A stretch of 64,000 bases of DNA from Streptomyces sp. NBC_00708. GTDB lineage: Bacteria; Actinomycetota; Actinomycetes; Streptomycetales; Streptomycetaceae. The translations under genes and the position numbers were made by a program. Where the stretch lies: contig CP108997.1 in NCBI GenBank assembly GCA_036226585.1, forward strand, positions 7,237,836 through 7,301,835. The letters are read 5' to 3'. Of this stretch, positions 33,667 to 43,642 are shown piece after piece; positions within the stretch are counted from its first letter, which is position 1; each line of letters opens with the position of its first letter. The notes beneath the pieces are model-generated. The model had not been told where the DNA came from and did no database searches. It saw only the letters and a program-made list of their open reading frames with translations.

Positions 33667-36600
33667 TCAGCGCTTGGCGGCTCCCTTCGTGGGGCTGCCC
33701 GTGAAGGTGAACTGCGAGCCCGGCTCGACGAGCAGGTCACCGTCGCGCGAGTTCGAGATCGTCACGTTGGAGAGGGTCGCGTCGCCGCGGGCACCGCTCA
33801 TCGCGAGGATGCCCGAGCCGTTGTTCGACTTGTCGATGCGTACGTCGGAGATCTTCGTCCCGGTGTACTGGCCGCCGCCCGTCTTGAACTGGATGCCGTC
33901 GTACGTCGAGTCGAAGATGTCGGTGTCCCGGATGGTGACGCCGGGGATATTCGTCGCCTGCGCGAAGAGCGTGATGGCGCCGAACTCCTGGTCCTCGTTC
34001 CAGAATGCCCCGCCGGTGCGGTTCAGGGTGTTGCCCGCGATGAGCGTCTGGCCGCTGAAGGGGATCGGGTCGTGGTCGGTGGCGAGCATGATGCCCGGGT
34101 AGTTCATCGTGTCGGAGACGACGTTGTTCTCGATGGTGTTCCCGAAGCCGCCGTAGACCGCGATCCCGTTGGCCCGCCAGGGCAGTTGGATCGTGTTGTT
34201 GCGGAAGTGGTTGTTGGAGCCGACGTCGACCGAGGTGTCCTTGACGTACTTGCTCGACCAGACGGCGAGCGAGTCGTCGCCGGTGTTACGGAAGGACGAG
34301 TTGTAGACGGTCGAGTTACGTGTGCCGTTGGTGAAGTTGATGCCGTCCGCGTACGTGTCGCGGATCCGCATCCCGCTGAACTCCAGGCCGTCGCCCGGCC
34401 CCCACAGCTCGGGGATGTTGGAGTAGTCGCGGCCGACCCAGACACCGACGTTGGCGTGCTCGATCCACACGTTGGAGATCTTGGTGTTCTTACCCAGACG
34501 CCCGTTGATGCCGACGCCGCCCTCCGCGTTGCCGTCGCCGCCGCGGATCCGTCCGGAGCCGAAGATGGCGAGGTCGGAGATCTGCGTGTTGTCGTCGATG
34601 TCGAAGCCGAAGTTGCCCTCGTGCGGATGGTTGATGCCGCCGGCGTCCTGCGGCTGGGTGAGGGTGTAGAGCTGTGAGTACCACATGCCGGCGCCCACGA
34701 TCCTCACGTTCTTGATGCCGACCTGGTTGTACTGGCCGCGGTGCTGCGGGTCGGGGGTGAGGATCTTCTGCTCCTGGCGCCACTGGCCGGCCGGGATCCA
34801 GACGCAGGAGATCTGACCGGCCTGGTCCGCCATGACGGCGCGCTGGAGGGCGTCGGTGTCGTCGATGCCGTCGTTGGGGACGGCGCCGTACTCGGTGATC
34901 GAGGTGCACTCGGAGGGCTTCGTCTTCGCCGGGGCGACCTGCTCCAGGTCGACCAGGTCCACGATGTAGAAGGCCGCGGAGTCCCCGGCGTCGCGCTGCA
35001 GCCGGAACTTGGTGCCCACCGGATAGGTCTGGGCGAGCAGCGCGTTCGACTCGTCGAAGAGGCGCCGCGCGTCCCCGCCGGGGGTGTTGGTCAGGCCCTC
35101 GGGGTCGTCGGTCGAGCCGTAGAGCCATGAGTGCTTCGAGGACAGGTCGAGCTTGCGGACGAACTTCCCGTCCGCGTAGAGGCTGAGCGTCGCGGCCTGC
35201 CCGCCGCCCGCGGCGGCGTCCGGGACGGAGTTGCGCACCACGATCGAGTTGGTCGGGTTGGTGGAGGTGAACTCGACGTACTCACCGGTGTTGTCGAGCC
35301 GCACCGACTTGCGCCCGCTGGACTCGGTGGCGAAGTTGGTGTGGCCGAAGGTGCGCTTGGCGTCGGTGGTGAGGAGCTTGCCGGTGTACGTGCCGTTCTC
35401 GGCCTCGTACTCGGTGTACGGCACCGCGGCGCCCCGGCCCACGACGATCGAGCGGGCGAAGGTGTTGTTGTTCTCGTCGGTCTCGGCGACGGTGTTCGTC
35501 GCGTCGGCGCTCGCGCTGAGTGTCGCGCCGCCGTCGGTCGCCGTCCAGGTACCGGAGATCGGCACCTGGACCGAGGCGCCCGCGGCGACGGCGGGGGTGG
35601 TGCCGTTGAGCGTGGTCGTCCCGGCCGTCAGCCGGGTGACGGTGCCGGCCGCGACGCCGCTCGTGCCGCGGTTCTTCACGGTGACGGTGAAGCTGACGCT
35701 CGCCCCGCTCGCCGGGCTGTCCGGGTTGGTGGCGATGCCGGTGACCTGGAGGTCGGGGCCGGGGCTCTGCGCGACGACGAGCGGCGTGGCGCCCGCCCGG
35801 CTGTTGTTGCTGTCGTCCTGCTCGACGACGGTGTTGTCCGGGTCCACCACGGCGGAGACCGCGTAGGAGCCCTGCGGGTGCTTGCCGGTGTCCACCGTGA
35901 CGGCCGCCGAGGCGCCGGCGGCGAGCGTGCCGACGGCGGCGGTGCCCGCGACCGTCCCGTCCAGACTGACAGCGACGGTGGTGGCCGGGGAGGCGGCGGT
36001 GCCGGCGTTGCGGACGGTGGCCTTGACGCTCACCGCGTCCTTCTCGGACGGGGAGGTGGGCGTCCAGCTCAGGTCGGTCAGCGTGAGGTCGGGGTTGGGC
36101 GCGGCGGTGCCGACGACCTCGACCTCGGCGATCTGGCCCCCGGGCGCACCGGAGTTGGCGCTGAGCGCGAGCCGGAGGTCGGCGGCGCGGCCGGAGACCG
36201 GAATGGTCACGGTGTTCTTGTTCCCCGTCGGGCTGAAGTCGTAGGTCGTGCGCGCCTTGAGCGTGGTGAAGGCGGAGGCGCTCTGGCCGCGGCCGCTCAC
36301 CTCGATCGCCTGCGTCCGCGCGCCCCACGAGGCGTCGGGGTTGAGCTTGATGACGACGGCGGAGAGGTCCGCGTCGGCGCCGAGCTTCACGGTGAGCTGC
36401 CCCGGCAGTCCGGCGGACTCCCAGTAGGTGTTCACGTCCCCGTCGTTGGCGTTGGCCGGAATGAAGGTGTGGACGTAGCCGTTGGCCTCGACGGGCTTGC
36501 CCTTGGCGAGGTTGGTGCCGGTGGGCGGGGCGCCGGGGTCACCCGGGTCGCTTCCGCCGCCCGCACCGCGGACCTCCAGCTCCGATAGCTGCGCGGCCTG

Positions 36601-37086
36601 CCAGCCGCTGTTGGCGGTGACCTGCACCCGTACGTACCGGACGTCGGCGGCGCCGAACCCGAGGGTCACGGCGCCGGCGGCGGCGGGGGTGAAGGCGCGC
36701 TCGGCGGAGCCGGAGAGGGTGCTCCAGGTGTCGCCGTCGGTGCTGCCCTGCACGGTGAGCGTCTCGTCGCGCGCCTCCCACGTCGTGGGGAGCTTGAGGG
36801 TCACCTCGTCGACGGACATCTTGGAGCCGAGGTCGACACGGACCCACTGCGGGAAGGAGCCGGCGGGGCCCTCCCAGTAGCTGGCCTGGTTCCCGTCGGT
36901 GACGTTGCCCGCGCCGTACTCGCCGTTGGACCCGCTGGCGGTGGCCGGTCGGCCCAGGGCGAGGTTGGGCCCGGCCGCGGCGGTCCGGGGCGCGGCGGCG
37001 TGCGTTGTGGCAGGGAGTCCGAGGGGGATCAGGCAGGCTGCGAGCAGCCCGGTGACCAGCCGTCGGACGGATGACTTCCGTCTCAT
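33667..37086 (-). CDS. Secreted GH87-like alpha-1,3-glucanase (mycodextranase family), multidomain
   Basis: A 1139-residue exported protein. Order by residue: signal peptide (1-31, LVTGLLAACLIPLGLPATTHA), F5/8 type C/discoidin domain (about 40-175), second discoidin domain (about 190-325), two CARDB beta-sandwich modules (about 330-435 and 441-545), a CBM-like module starting PYTEYEAENGTYTG (about 553-720), then a right-handed beta-helix from ITEYGAVPNDGIDDTDALQ (about 725-1139) with GINFTNGTRNS, TGDDSLAVWSS and NNTIQLPW. The last region matches GH87. The likely role is hydrolysis of fungal-wall alpha-1,3-glucan, held on polymer by the added modules. It complements the GH64 beta-1,3-glucanase. 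Confidence 0.88.
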   Translation of the reverse strand: MRRKSSVRRLVTGLLAACLIPLGLPATTHAAAPRTAAAGPNLALGRPATASGSNGEYGAGNVTDGNQASYWEGPAGSFPQWVRVDLGSKMSVDEVTLKLPTTWEARDETLTVQGSTDGDTWSTLSGSAERAFTPAAAGAVTLGFGAADVRYVRVQVTANSGWQAAQLSELEVRGAGGGSDPGDPGAPPTGTNLAKGKPVEANGYVHTFIPANANDGDVNTYWESAGLPGQLTVKLGADADLSAVVIKLNPDASWGARTQAIEVSGRGQSASAFTTLKARTTYDFSPTGNKNTVTIPVSGRAADLRLALSANSGAPGGQIAEVEVVGTAAPNPDLTLTDLSWTPTSPSEKDAVSVKATVRNAGTAASPATTVAVSLDGTVAGTAAVGTLAAGASAAVTVDTGKHPQGSYAVSAVVDPDNTVVEQDDSNNSRAGATPLVVAQSPGPDLQVTGIATNPDSPASGASVSFTVTVKNRGTSGVAAGTVTRLTAGTTTLNGTTPAVAAGASVQVPISGTWTATDGGATLSASADATNTVAETDENNNTFARSIVVGRGAAVPYTEYEAENGTYTGKLLTTDAKRTFGHTNFATESSGRKSVRLDNTGEYVEFTSTNPTNSIVVRNSVPDAAAGGGQAATLSLYADGKFVRKLDLSSKHSWLYGSTDDPEGLTNTPGGDARRLFDESNALLAQTYPVGTKFRLQRDAGDSAAFYIVDLVDLEQVAPAKTKPSECTSITEYGAVPNDGIDDTDALQRAVMADQAGQISCVWIPAGQWRQEQKILTPDPQHRGQYNQVGIKNVRIVGAGMWYSQLYTLTQPQDAGGINHPHEGNFGFDIDDNTQISDLAIFGSGRIRGGDGNAEGGVGINGRLGKNTKISNVWIEHANVGVWVGRDYSNIPELWGPGDGLEFSGMRIRDTYADGINFTNGTRNSTVYNSSFRNTGDDSLAVWSSKYVKDTSVDVGSNNHFRNNTIQLPWRANGIAVYGGFGNTIENNVVSDTMNYPGIMLATDHDPIPFSGQTLIAGNTLNRTGGAFWNEDQEFGAITLFAQATNIPGVTIRDTDIFDSTYDGIQFKTGGGQYTGTKISDVRIDKSNNGSGILAMSGARGDATLSNVTISNSRDGDLLVEPGSQFTFTGSPTKGAAKR

Positions 37087-37197
37087 GCTGTCCTCTGTTC
37101 GGTGAGGGGCGGGGAGTGGAGGCGGGGCGGTTCGTCCAAGAAGGAGGGTGATAGCTTTTTGAGTGAACTAGTCAATCTTTTGCGGCTACGTGGAGAC

Positions 37198-37226
37198 AGA
37201 TTTCTGACAGGTTAAAGATTTGTCAA
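37198..37226 (-). promoter_or_regulatory. Promoter of the GH87 gene
   Basis: On the minus strand TTGACA (37226-37221), 17-base spacer, AAATCT (37203-37198), about 110 bases upstream of the start codon. The -35 box is a consensus match. Nearby TTCTGAC repeats (37202-37208, 37230-37236) could bind a regulator. Confidence 0.5.
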
Positions 37227-37569
37227 CGGTTCTGACCGCGCCGTGACGCTTGGTGCCCGGGAGTGACGCACCGTCCGGTAAGTGGAACGGGGACTTCAGG
37301 TGGGCGCGGGCGCCGGTGGGGCCGGCGCCTGTCCGGCCGGGGCGTCGCCCCCTGTCGACCCGCCCGCGCCGAACCCCGCGCCCCGGGAAGGCTTCAACCC
37401 GGCCCCCACCGGGCGAGCGCGGTCCGTGGATCGCGGGAGCACCACTCACTGGAGAGCGCGGCACCGGCGCAAGCGCGTCCGACTGCTCCGACGCCGCCGC
37501 GCCGGCGGCAGCGGCCACCGTGAGGGAGAGGCGCAGTGACCGTGCCCCGGCGGCGCGGTCGCGACGGGC

Positions 37570-37950
37570 CGGGCACGCTTCCGCTGCCGGCCGAGCCTGC
37601 CCTCTCGGTCGTTGTGAGGGGCGCAGTGTGCGGCGTCCCCGGACAGGGCCACCCGGCCCTTGGGCAGCTGTCGATGCGTACCTGGACGATCTCCTGGGAG
37701 TAGAGGAACGGGCTGTTCTGCATGCCCTGGACGGAACCGCTCGGTCTGCCGGCCTGCGTCCCTGAACCGTTCGGCCCAGAACTTCCGTTGCTGCTCGATC
37801 TCGGCGCGGTGGATCGCGGAGGCTTCCGCCGCACCCTGCTGATGCGCCGGGACGGGGCCCGTCTGCATGCCGGCAGCACGCCGACCGGCGACCTCGACCG
37901 AATCGAACAGCACATGCCGTCCCGCCCCTGGTCGCCGACAGGCATCCGCC
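37570..37950 (-). pseudogene. FAD-dependent monooxygenase remnant
   Basis: Read leftward: EIEQQRKFWAERFRDAG, then in a shifted frame PGMQNSPFLYSQEIVQVRID, then back to the first frame for KGRVALSGDAAHCAP. The last motif is the GD(AAH) FAD-ribityl motif of aromatic-hydroxylase-type monooxygenases, and QxVRIDSxPKGRVALxGDAAH is their normal order. Two compensating frameshifts and lack of the N-terminal GxGxxG mark it as decayed. Flanks from 37260 to 38175 carry no other recognisable gene. Confidence 0.6.
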
Positions 37951-38175
37951 TCGCGGGTGACCTCGCGCTGGACGCAGCGGTCCCCCCCCCCGACGGTGTG
38001 TGCCTTGTCGCCCGACAGCCGGAAGTGACGCTTCAGCAGGTCCTTGCCGGTCCCTTCTGTGCGGCTGTGGAGGGCGAGGGTGCCGGCCGCGCAGACCGAC
38101 ACGCGGGTCCAGAATGCCTGGTCGGCGTGGCGGGGTGCGGATACGGCCGGCGGGCAGGACGGGTACCGTCCTGGC

Positions 38176-38898
38176 ATGACACAAGGGTTCGATCTTGTCG
38201 CGTCGCTTGCCAAGGGCGTGGAAGGCCGCAGTGGCGCCTGGGCCTTCATCCAGGACTTCGCCGCTCACTGGGCCGGCGCCGCTGTGGCCAACGGTGATGG
38301 ATGGGCGGAAGCCGATCTCCACGCTGCCGAGGCCAGGCTGGGTCTCCCGCTGCCGACGGCGTTGCGTGAGGCGTACGTGCTGTTCGGGCGCCGGCGGGAT
38401 CTCACCAGCAACCATGACGTGCTGCTCGGCCCGGAAGAACTCCATGTCGATGACGCCGGGGAGGCCCTGGTCTTCCGTCACGAGAACCAGGGAGCCGCGT
38501 CCTGGGGCATCCTCCTCGACAGCCTCCAGGATGACGATCCCGCGGTGTTCGTCCGGCTCGACCTTGCCGACAAGAGCGCCGAGCGATGGGAGGAGTGGCT
38601 GGAGCCTCTCTCCCTGTGTTTCGTCGAGATTGTTCTGTCCGAGTCCCTGCAGGCCGATGAAACGCTCTGCGACTTTCTCGACCTGGACGACGACGGCCTC
38701 GAGCTGTTGGAGACGAACTGCGTCCGACTGCCGTTCCCCGCGTATCCCATGGGCGAGGAGACCCGGTGGTTCCTGGGGCAGGACGTCCTCGTACGCGATG
38801 ACGACGGCGCGGCCATCCTGGCCCGTGGCCGGACGACGGAAGCCATCGACCGTCTTCGTGACGTGATCCCGGGCGACTGGCTCAACGACTGTCGCTGA
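38176..38898 (+). CDS. SMI1/KNR4-type protein
   Basis: A 240-residue SMI1/KNR4 superfamily protein: WAEADLHAAEARLGLPLPTALREAYVLFG is the fold's opening helix pair (given here in parts: EADLHAAEARLGLPLPTALR), LTSNHDVLLGPEEL and LVFRHENQGAASWGI the middle strands. Such proteins are often immunity proteins to polymorphic toxins or scaffold proteins. No toxin lies adjacent, so it may be an orphan immunity gene. ATG 38176 fits the fold start. Confidence 0.83.
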   Translation: MTQGFDLVASLAKGVEGRSGAWAFIQDFAAHWAGAAVANGDGWAEADLHAAEARLGLPLPTALREAYVLFGRRRDLTSNHDVLLGPEELHVDDAGEALVFRHENQGAASWGILLDSLQDDDPAVFVRLDLADKSAERWEEWLEPLSLCFVEIVLSESLQADETLCDFLDLDDDGLELLETNCVRLPFPAYPMGEETRWFLGQDVLVRDDDGAAILARGRTTEAIDRLRDVIPGDWLNDCR

Positions 38899-38952
38899 CC
38901 ACGCCTCGGGCTCCCGCCGACCGAACGGACGGCTTCCCCAGTCATGTAGTTG

Positions 38953-40170
38953 CTAGGAGAACTTCGGCCAGGTGTACCCCTTCGCCCGGTGAGCCCATGC
39001 CGCGAGGGCCATCATGACGGCCGCCGGCCCGCCCAGCACCATCACCGTCGAGGGCGAGGAACGGTCGAGGACGGCTCCTCCCACCAGGGCGCCGATGGAG
39101 ATGGTGGCCTGGAAGGAGGCGGTGAAGAGGACGGAGGACGCCTCGGGGGAGTCGGGAGCGGCCTTGGAGAACCACGTCTGCGAGCAGACCGGAACGGCAC
39201 CGTAGGCAACGCCCCAGACGGCCAGCAGCACCACCGCGCCGGCGTCCGACCGTCCCAGGACAGGCAGCAGCAGCGTCGCGGCGCCGATCAGGGCCGCCGC
39301 CGTGGCGAAGGTGGACCGCGGACAGCGACCCACCATGGATCCGCCGAGGAAGTTTCCGGCGATCCCGGCCACACCGTAGATGAGCAGGTAGATCGTGATG
39401 CGACCCGAACTGACGTGGGTCACCTGCTCGAGGAAGGGGGTGACGTACGTATACATGCCGAAGTGGGCGAGCACCACGAGGAAGGTCATGACCAGGGCGA
39501 AGCGGGTGTTGACGCTTCGAAGCATGCCGCCGAGGACGTCGATGCGTGTCGGCCGGTCGGAGGGGAGGGGCGGGACGACCGCGAGGAGCAACACGAGGAC
39601 GGCCAGCGTGAAGCCACCCATGACGAGGAATGCCGTCCGCCAGCCCGCGATGTCGCCGATGAGCGTGCCCAGGGGTACGCCGAGTACGGAGCCGAGCGGT
39701 ACGGAGGAGAAGATTACCGAGGTCGCCCGGCCCACGGACTTCGCGGGAACCAGCTGACGGGCGAGTCCGGCCCCGATGGACCAGAAGCCGCCGATGGTGA
39801 TCCCCACCAGGACACGGGAGACCAGGACCAGCCAGTAGCTCGACGCGACGGCCGCCAGGAAATTGGCCAGCGCGAGCAGAAGGATGAACGCGCCCAGCAT
39901 GACCCGCCGGTCGATACGTCCCGTGGCCACCGTGACCACGGGGGCGGAGACCGCGGCGAGGAATCCCGGCATGGTCATCATGAGACCAGCCATTCCGTCC
40001 GAAATGGTGAAACTCGATCCGATCGACGTGAGGAGGCCGATCGGAAGAATTTCGGTCGTGACGATGGCGAAGATGCCCAGCATTACCGAAATGACAGCCA
40101 GCCAGGAAATGAATGGCGTTCGGTCGGGCGACGCGGGGGATTGGACAGAAGGGGTGGTTGCTGTGGACAT
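38953..40170 (-). CDS. MFS transporter, DHA1/AraJ-like
   Basis: A 405-residue, 12-helix transporter. SWLAVISVMLGIFAIVTTEI starts the first helix; the TTE-LPIGLL pattern and GRIDRR (loop 2-3) and SRVLVGITIGGFWSIG (helix 5-type motif) are characteristic of the DHA1 sugar/drug efflux group. It probably exports a small drug or sugar. Its N-terminus faces the small gene at 40364 in divergent order. Confidence 0.9.
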   Translation of the reverse strand: MSTATTPSVQSPASPDRTPFISWLAVISVMLGIFAIVTTEILPIGLLTSIGSSFTISDGMAGLMMTMPGFLAAVSAPVVTVATGRIDRRVMLGAFILLLALANFLAAVASSYWLVLVSRVLVGITIGGFWSIGAGLARQLVPAKSVGRATSVIFSSVPLGSVLGVPLGTLIGDIAGWRTAFLVMGGFTLAVLVLLLAVVPPLPSDRPTRIDVLGGMLRSVNTRFALVMTFLVVLAHFGMYTYVTPFLEQVTHVSSGRITIYLLIYGVAGIAGNFLGGSMVGRCPRSTFATAAALIGAATLLLPVLGRSDAGAVVLLAVWGVAYGAVPVCSQTWFSKAAPDSPEASSVLFTASFQATISIGALVGGAVLDRSSPSTVMVLGGPAAVMMALAAWAHRAKGYTWPKFS

Positions 40171-40363
40171 GAATCCCGTCCCGAGTTGGGCATCACTTGG
40201 CGAGCGTGACCTCTAGTCCAGCAGGAAAGGGAACCGTCTTCTGGCGGATTTCCGACCCCAACAGTCGACCCCACCTGCTGTGTGCAGACGGCAAGTGCTC
40301 AGGGACTCGAAGGCTGACCAAACCCGATTGTCAGACGAGGTCGGGCCGTGCCACCCTCCCGCT

Positions 40364-40726
40364 ATGGAGCAGGACCAACCCCTCGTTCGCGACGTCTTCC
40401 CCGGCCTCGTCGCCGAGCTGACCGCTCTCCTGGAGGCAGAAGGCGAACCTTGGCTGGCCATCAGCGCGTGGGATGTCCGTCTGGCCGGCACATGCAGCTG
40501 TACCGAAGACTTCTGCCAGAGCATCCGAACGGCGGACCATCCGCAGGGGAAGCCCTACGGTCCAGGACATCGGTGCGTTCCGCTCATACCTGCGGAAGGC
40601 ATGCTGAACCTCGATGTCCTGGACGGCCGGATCATGTTTATCGAAGTACTTGATCGGCCGCCGATGCGCGGCAGGACGTCACAGGGCGACCGGGACGATG
40701 AAGCCGGTCAGGCCGGTCAGGGCTGA
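40364..40726 (+). CDS. Conserved hypothetical protein
   Basis: A 120-residue soluble protein: MEQDQPLVRDVFPGLVAELT, TALLEAEGEPWLAISAWDVR, GTCSCTEDFCQSIRT, RCVPLIPAEGMLNLDVLDG. The CSCTEDFC cluster and the overall pattern resemble a family of small Streptomyces proteins, function unknown. The last 25 residues are low-complexity (GRTSQGDRDDEAGQAGQG) and may result from a frameshift near the 3' end. No ribosome site stands out. Confidence 0.6.
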   Translation: MEQDQPLVRDVFPGLVAELTALLEAEGEPWLAISAWDVRLAGTCSCTEDFCQSIRTADHPQGKPYGPGHRCVPLIPAEGMLNLDVLDGRIMFIEVLDRPPMRGRTSQGDRDDEAGQAGQG

Positions 40727-41052
40727 GCTCCAGACCTGGCTCTCCCCGGCCTGCCGCACCCGGATCAGGAGGGCTGGACCAGCCCCGCATGCGAGCAGGG
40801 AGCGGCGGCTGGGGTGGCTGAGCCTGTCGTGGGTCATGGTCCTCATCCAAGCCGGGGACCCGACCGCGCTCAACCCCGCCACCAGCTCAGTGCCACCCAG
40901 CCGTCGCTTCCAAGCCACACCATCCGCCCGCTGTGGGCTGCCTGCCAGGCTGGTAGCTCGGTCTGGTCAGGTCCTTGGCGGCTCGGGGTGATCGGACCGG
41001 TGCCGCTGACGGTGACGAGTAAGGGGCAAGGGGGTTGTGAACCAAGTCGGCG
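40727..41052. other. Gene-free stretch
   Basis: No convincing gene in about 325 bases. A minus-strand frame (40679-40918) has a Tat-like SRRSLLACGAGPALL, but its frame and end do not look like a protein. No strong palindrome is seen. Confidence 0.4.
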
Positions 41053-41526
41053 TTATTCCTTGAGGTGATGGAGCCGGTGGTGTGCCGCGTTGCGGACTCG
41101 GCGGGTGCGCCCGTGTTCCGCGAGTAGTCGCAGGATGTCGGGCGCCGTGACGATCGGTGTGGACACGGCTGTGCGCTGGAGCCAGTCGGAGGCATCGGTG
41201 AGATCCTCGGCGGCCCACGGCCCTCCCAGAGCGAGGGTTCTGAGCAGGCGCCATTCATGAAGGCGGGTAGTGAGGAAGTCGTGCTGGTCGATCACCCGGG
41301 ACATGGCCTGGGCCCAGGCCGTGAATGCCGGCGCGGTGAGAAGTTCGGCAGCCCGGCGGTCCATGTGCCGGCCCACCGCGCTCGTGGCCATGGTGGTGTC
41401 CTCATCGCGCAGCACAGCAGCCAGCAGGTCGGCTTCGTCCGCTGCGGTGACGTACTGCAGGGCCTGGAGGTAGCGGGCGAATCGCCGGTGCTCGGCGGGT
41501 TCGTCGCTCTGGCGTCGGCTGTTCAC
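41053..41526 (-). CDS. Conserved helical protein, unknown function
   Basis: A 157-residue helical protein from a GTG at 41526 (preceded by AAGGAAG). It reads RRFARYLQALQYVTAADEAD, LLAAVLRDEDTTMATSAVGR, DQHDFLTTRLHEWRLLRTLA and ends RNAAHHRLHHLKE. The pattern matches a family of actinobacterial regulators/accessories of unknown role. The PP2C fragment next to it is divergent from it. Confidence 0.6.
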   Translation of the reverse strand: MNSRRQSDEPAEHRRFARYLQALQYVTAADEADLLAAVLRDEDTTMATSAVGRHMDRRAAELLTAPAFTAWAQAMSRVIDQHDFLTTRLHEWRLLRTLALGGPWAAEDLTDASDWLQRTAVSTPIVTAPDILRLLAEHGRTRRVRNAAHHRLHHLKE

Positions 41527-41550
41527 GCTTCCTTGCCTTCCGGTCGTTCC

Positions 41551-41718
41551 ATGAGGTGGCCGTTCTCGAACGAACCCGCCCGCAGCCACCACGAACTGCC
41601 GGCGGCAGCGGCCGTCGTCGCCGCCCATACAGCCAGCGGTTTGTTCACCGTGGCCTGGTCCGGCGACGCCGGCGCCTACCTGCTTCCCGACGGCAACCTA
41701 CGCCTGCGAACCCCTTGA
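41551..41718 (+). pseudogene. PP2C-like phosphatase fragment
   Basis: A 55-codon frame, ATG to TGA, holding AAAAVVAAHTASGLFTVAWSGDAGAYLLPDG (given as HTASGLFTVAWSGDAGAYLL). The WxGDxxAY motif is the PP2C metal site (VAWxGDSRAY). The rest of a PPM-type phosphatase, including the first DG motif, is absent. It is a scrap, divergent from 41526. No other gene is recognised to 41897. Confidence 0.5.
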
Positions 41719-41897
41719 GGACGCCGGCCACGATCTGGTCGACCACCTCGCCAGCCCCCGGACGACGCCGCGTCCTGCTCGACGGTGCCGCCCGCGGGAG
41801 CCCGTCTTCGGCCCGCACGCGTCACGCTGCGCGGAAGTGCCCCGGCTCGCGGGCCCGCACCGTGCCCGACGGAAGAGCCCGGCCTCAAGGTTGCAGG

Positions 41898-42548
41898 TCA
41901 GGCGGCCGGCCCGTAGGCCCGCAGGAAGGTGTCCACAGCGGCTTCGGCCACCGCGCGCGTCTCTGCCGCGGGAACCGCGCGGGTGCCGAGTCTGGAGCGT
42001 GCCTCCATGGGGCCGGTGAGCAGAGTGAGGAGTTGCTCGGCCGCCAGGGCCGGGTCGCACGGTCGCAGCCGGCCGGCCAGCGAGAGGTGCGCCAGCCGGT
42101 CCGCCAAGGCCTCGCCGAGCCTGCCGTACGTGCGTCCCTGGACGGTCTCGATCAGGTCGGCAAAGCCCCCGACCTGGGCGTACATCAGCCATTTCAGGGC
42201 GCGGGCGCGCTCGCTGCAGCAGACCTGCAGCATCCGGTATGCCGTGTCCTTCAGGGCGGCGTGCAGATCGTCGCCAGGAGTGCGCAGGCGTTCAGCCACG
42301 GCGAGGTTCTCCGCCATCACCGTGTCGGCCGCCGCCTCGATTGCGTGGCGGAACAGGTTCTCCTTGTCCCTGAAGTGGTTGTAGACCGTCGGCTTGGCGA
42401 CTCCTGCCTCCTCGGCGATCTCCCGCACGCAGGTGTTCTCGTACCCCCGACGCGAGAAGACCACGAAGGCGGCGTCGAGGATCGCCTGCCGTTTGTCGAT
42501 ACGCCCCCGGGGCGCCGTCCGACCGGACGGAGTGGTCGCTGCTGTCAC
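41898..42548 (-). CDS. TetR/AcrR-family transcriptional regulator
   Basis: A 216-residue TetR protein. HTH: AFVVFSRRGYENTCVREIAE, EAGVAKPTVYNHFRDKENLF. C-terminal domain TetR_C-like (LRPCDPALAAEQLLTLLTG). The GTG at 42548 is used because GGAGG adjoins it; an alternative TTG at 42614 would place the start inside the operator and is unlikely. It is divergent from a Dabb gene, and the gap has an operator overlapping that gene's -10 box. It should repress both. Confidence 0.87.
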   Translation of the reverse strand: MTAATTPSGRTAPRGRIDKRQAILDAAFVVFSRRGYENTCVREIAEEAGVAKPTVYNHFRDKENLFRHAIEAAADTVMAENLAVAERLRTPGDDLHAALKDTAYRMLQVCCSERARALKWLMYAQVGGFADLIETVQGRTYGRLGEALADRLAHLSLAGRLRPCDPALAAEQLLTLLTGPMEARSRLGTRAVPAAETRAVAEAAVDTFLRAYGPAA

Positions 42549-42569
42549 CTCCGCAGGGTAACCGCCGCC

Positions 42570-42595
42570 TTGTTCTGTACTCTCCGGACCTCTAA

Positions 42596-42598
<3 letters not shown>
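42570..42598 (+). promoter_or_regulatory. Promoter of the Dabb gene
   Basis: TTGTTC (42570-42575), 17-base spacer, TAAATT (42593-42598). The -10 box overlaps the left arm of the operator at 42596. Confidence 0.55.
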
Positions 42599-43053
<455 letters not shown>

Positions 43054-43384
43054 CGGGCAGTCGGCGCGGGGCAGGGACGGCGCGGACCCGGCCGCAGCCC
43101 CGCGCCGCATCCGCACGTGGCCTTGCCCGCTTCCCGCGCGAGGGCGGATGCCGGCGAAATTCCCACTCCGCTTGACGTCGTCGTGCCGGTGTTCTCCGAC
43201 CGAGATCAGGGCCAGGTACGGGCCGACCTCCTGTCTGACGACTATGGAATTCCCCCCACGCCGGAGGATCAACCGGTCGGCAGGGAAGGGGTGTGGTACG
43301 CCGTGCACATAGCACTCAAGGCTATCGAGAATTCAGCCCGCAAGACCGCGCAGGAGAGCCAGGAGCTGGGGCGTGGGGCTTGGT

Positions 43385-43500
43385 CAGTTCATGAATCCCT
43401 TCGGGCCGGTGGGCCAGAGCACGTTGCCCGTGAACGAGGTCATCGGCGACCGTCACTTGATAGTCCCGCCCTCCTCGAAGGACCAGCATCGGGCACCGCA
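43385..43500 (-). pseudogene. Alpha/beta-hydrolase C-terminal scrap
   Basis: Reads PMLVLRGGRDYQVTVADDL then HGQRALAHRPEG. PMLVLQGGRDYQVT is a conserved C-terminal strand and acid loop of a serine-hydrolase family. No other part of the gene is found; the gap 43054-43642 has nothing else recognisable. Confidence 0.55.
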
Positions 43501-43642
43501 GCCGGGTTGCGGGCGTCCCGGACGGCCGCCTCGTGCATCGGCTGTGAATCCGCAACGAGCATGACCAGGCCCGCGAGCGACTACACGTGCTGGCAGCCGT
43601 CCGCGCAGGGGAGGATTCCGTTCGTTGGTACCGGAGGAGGGT

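Noticed and set aside
35131..36588. 485-codon plus-strand frame opposite the GH87 gene
   Set aside because: Gly/Arg/Val low-complexity shadow of a clearly real multidomain gene.
40679..40918. Small minus-strand ORF with Tat-like SRRSLLACGAG
   Set aside because: No mature domain follows, and it ends abruptly; probably chance.
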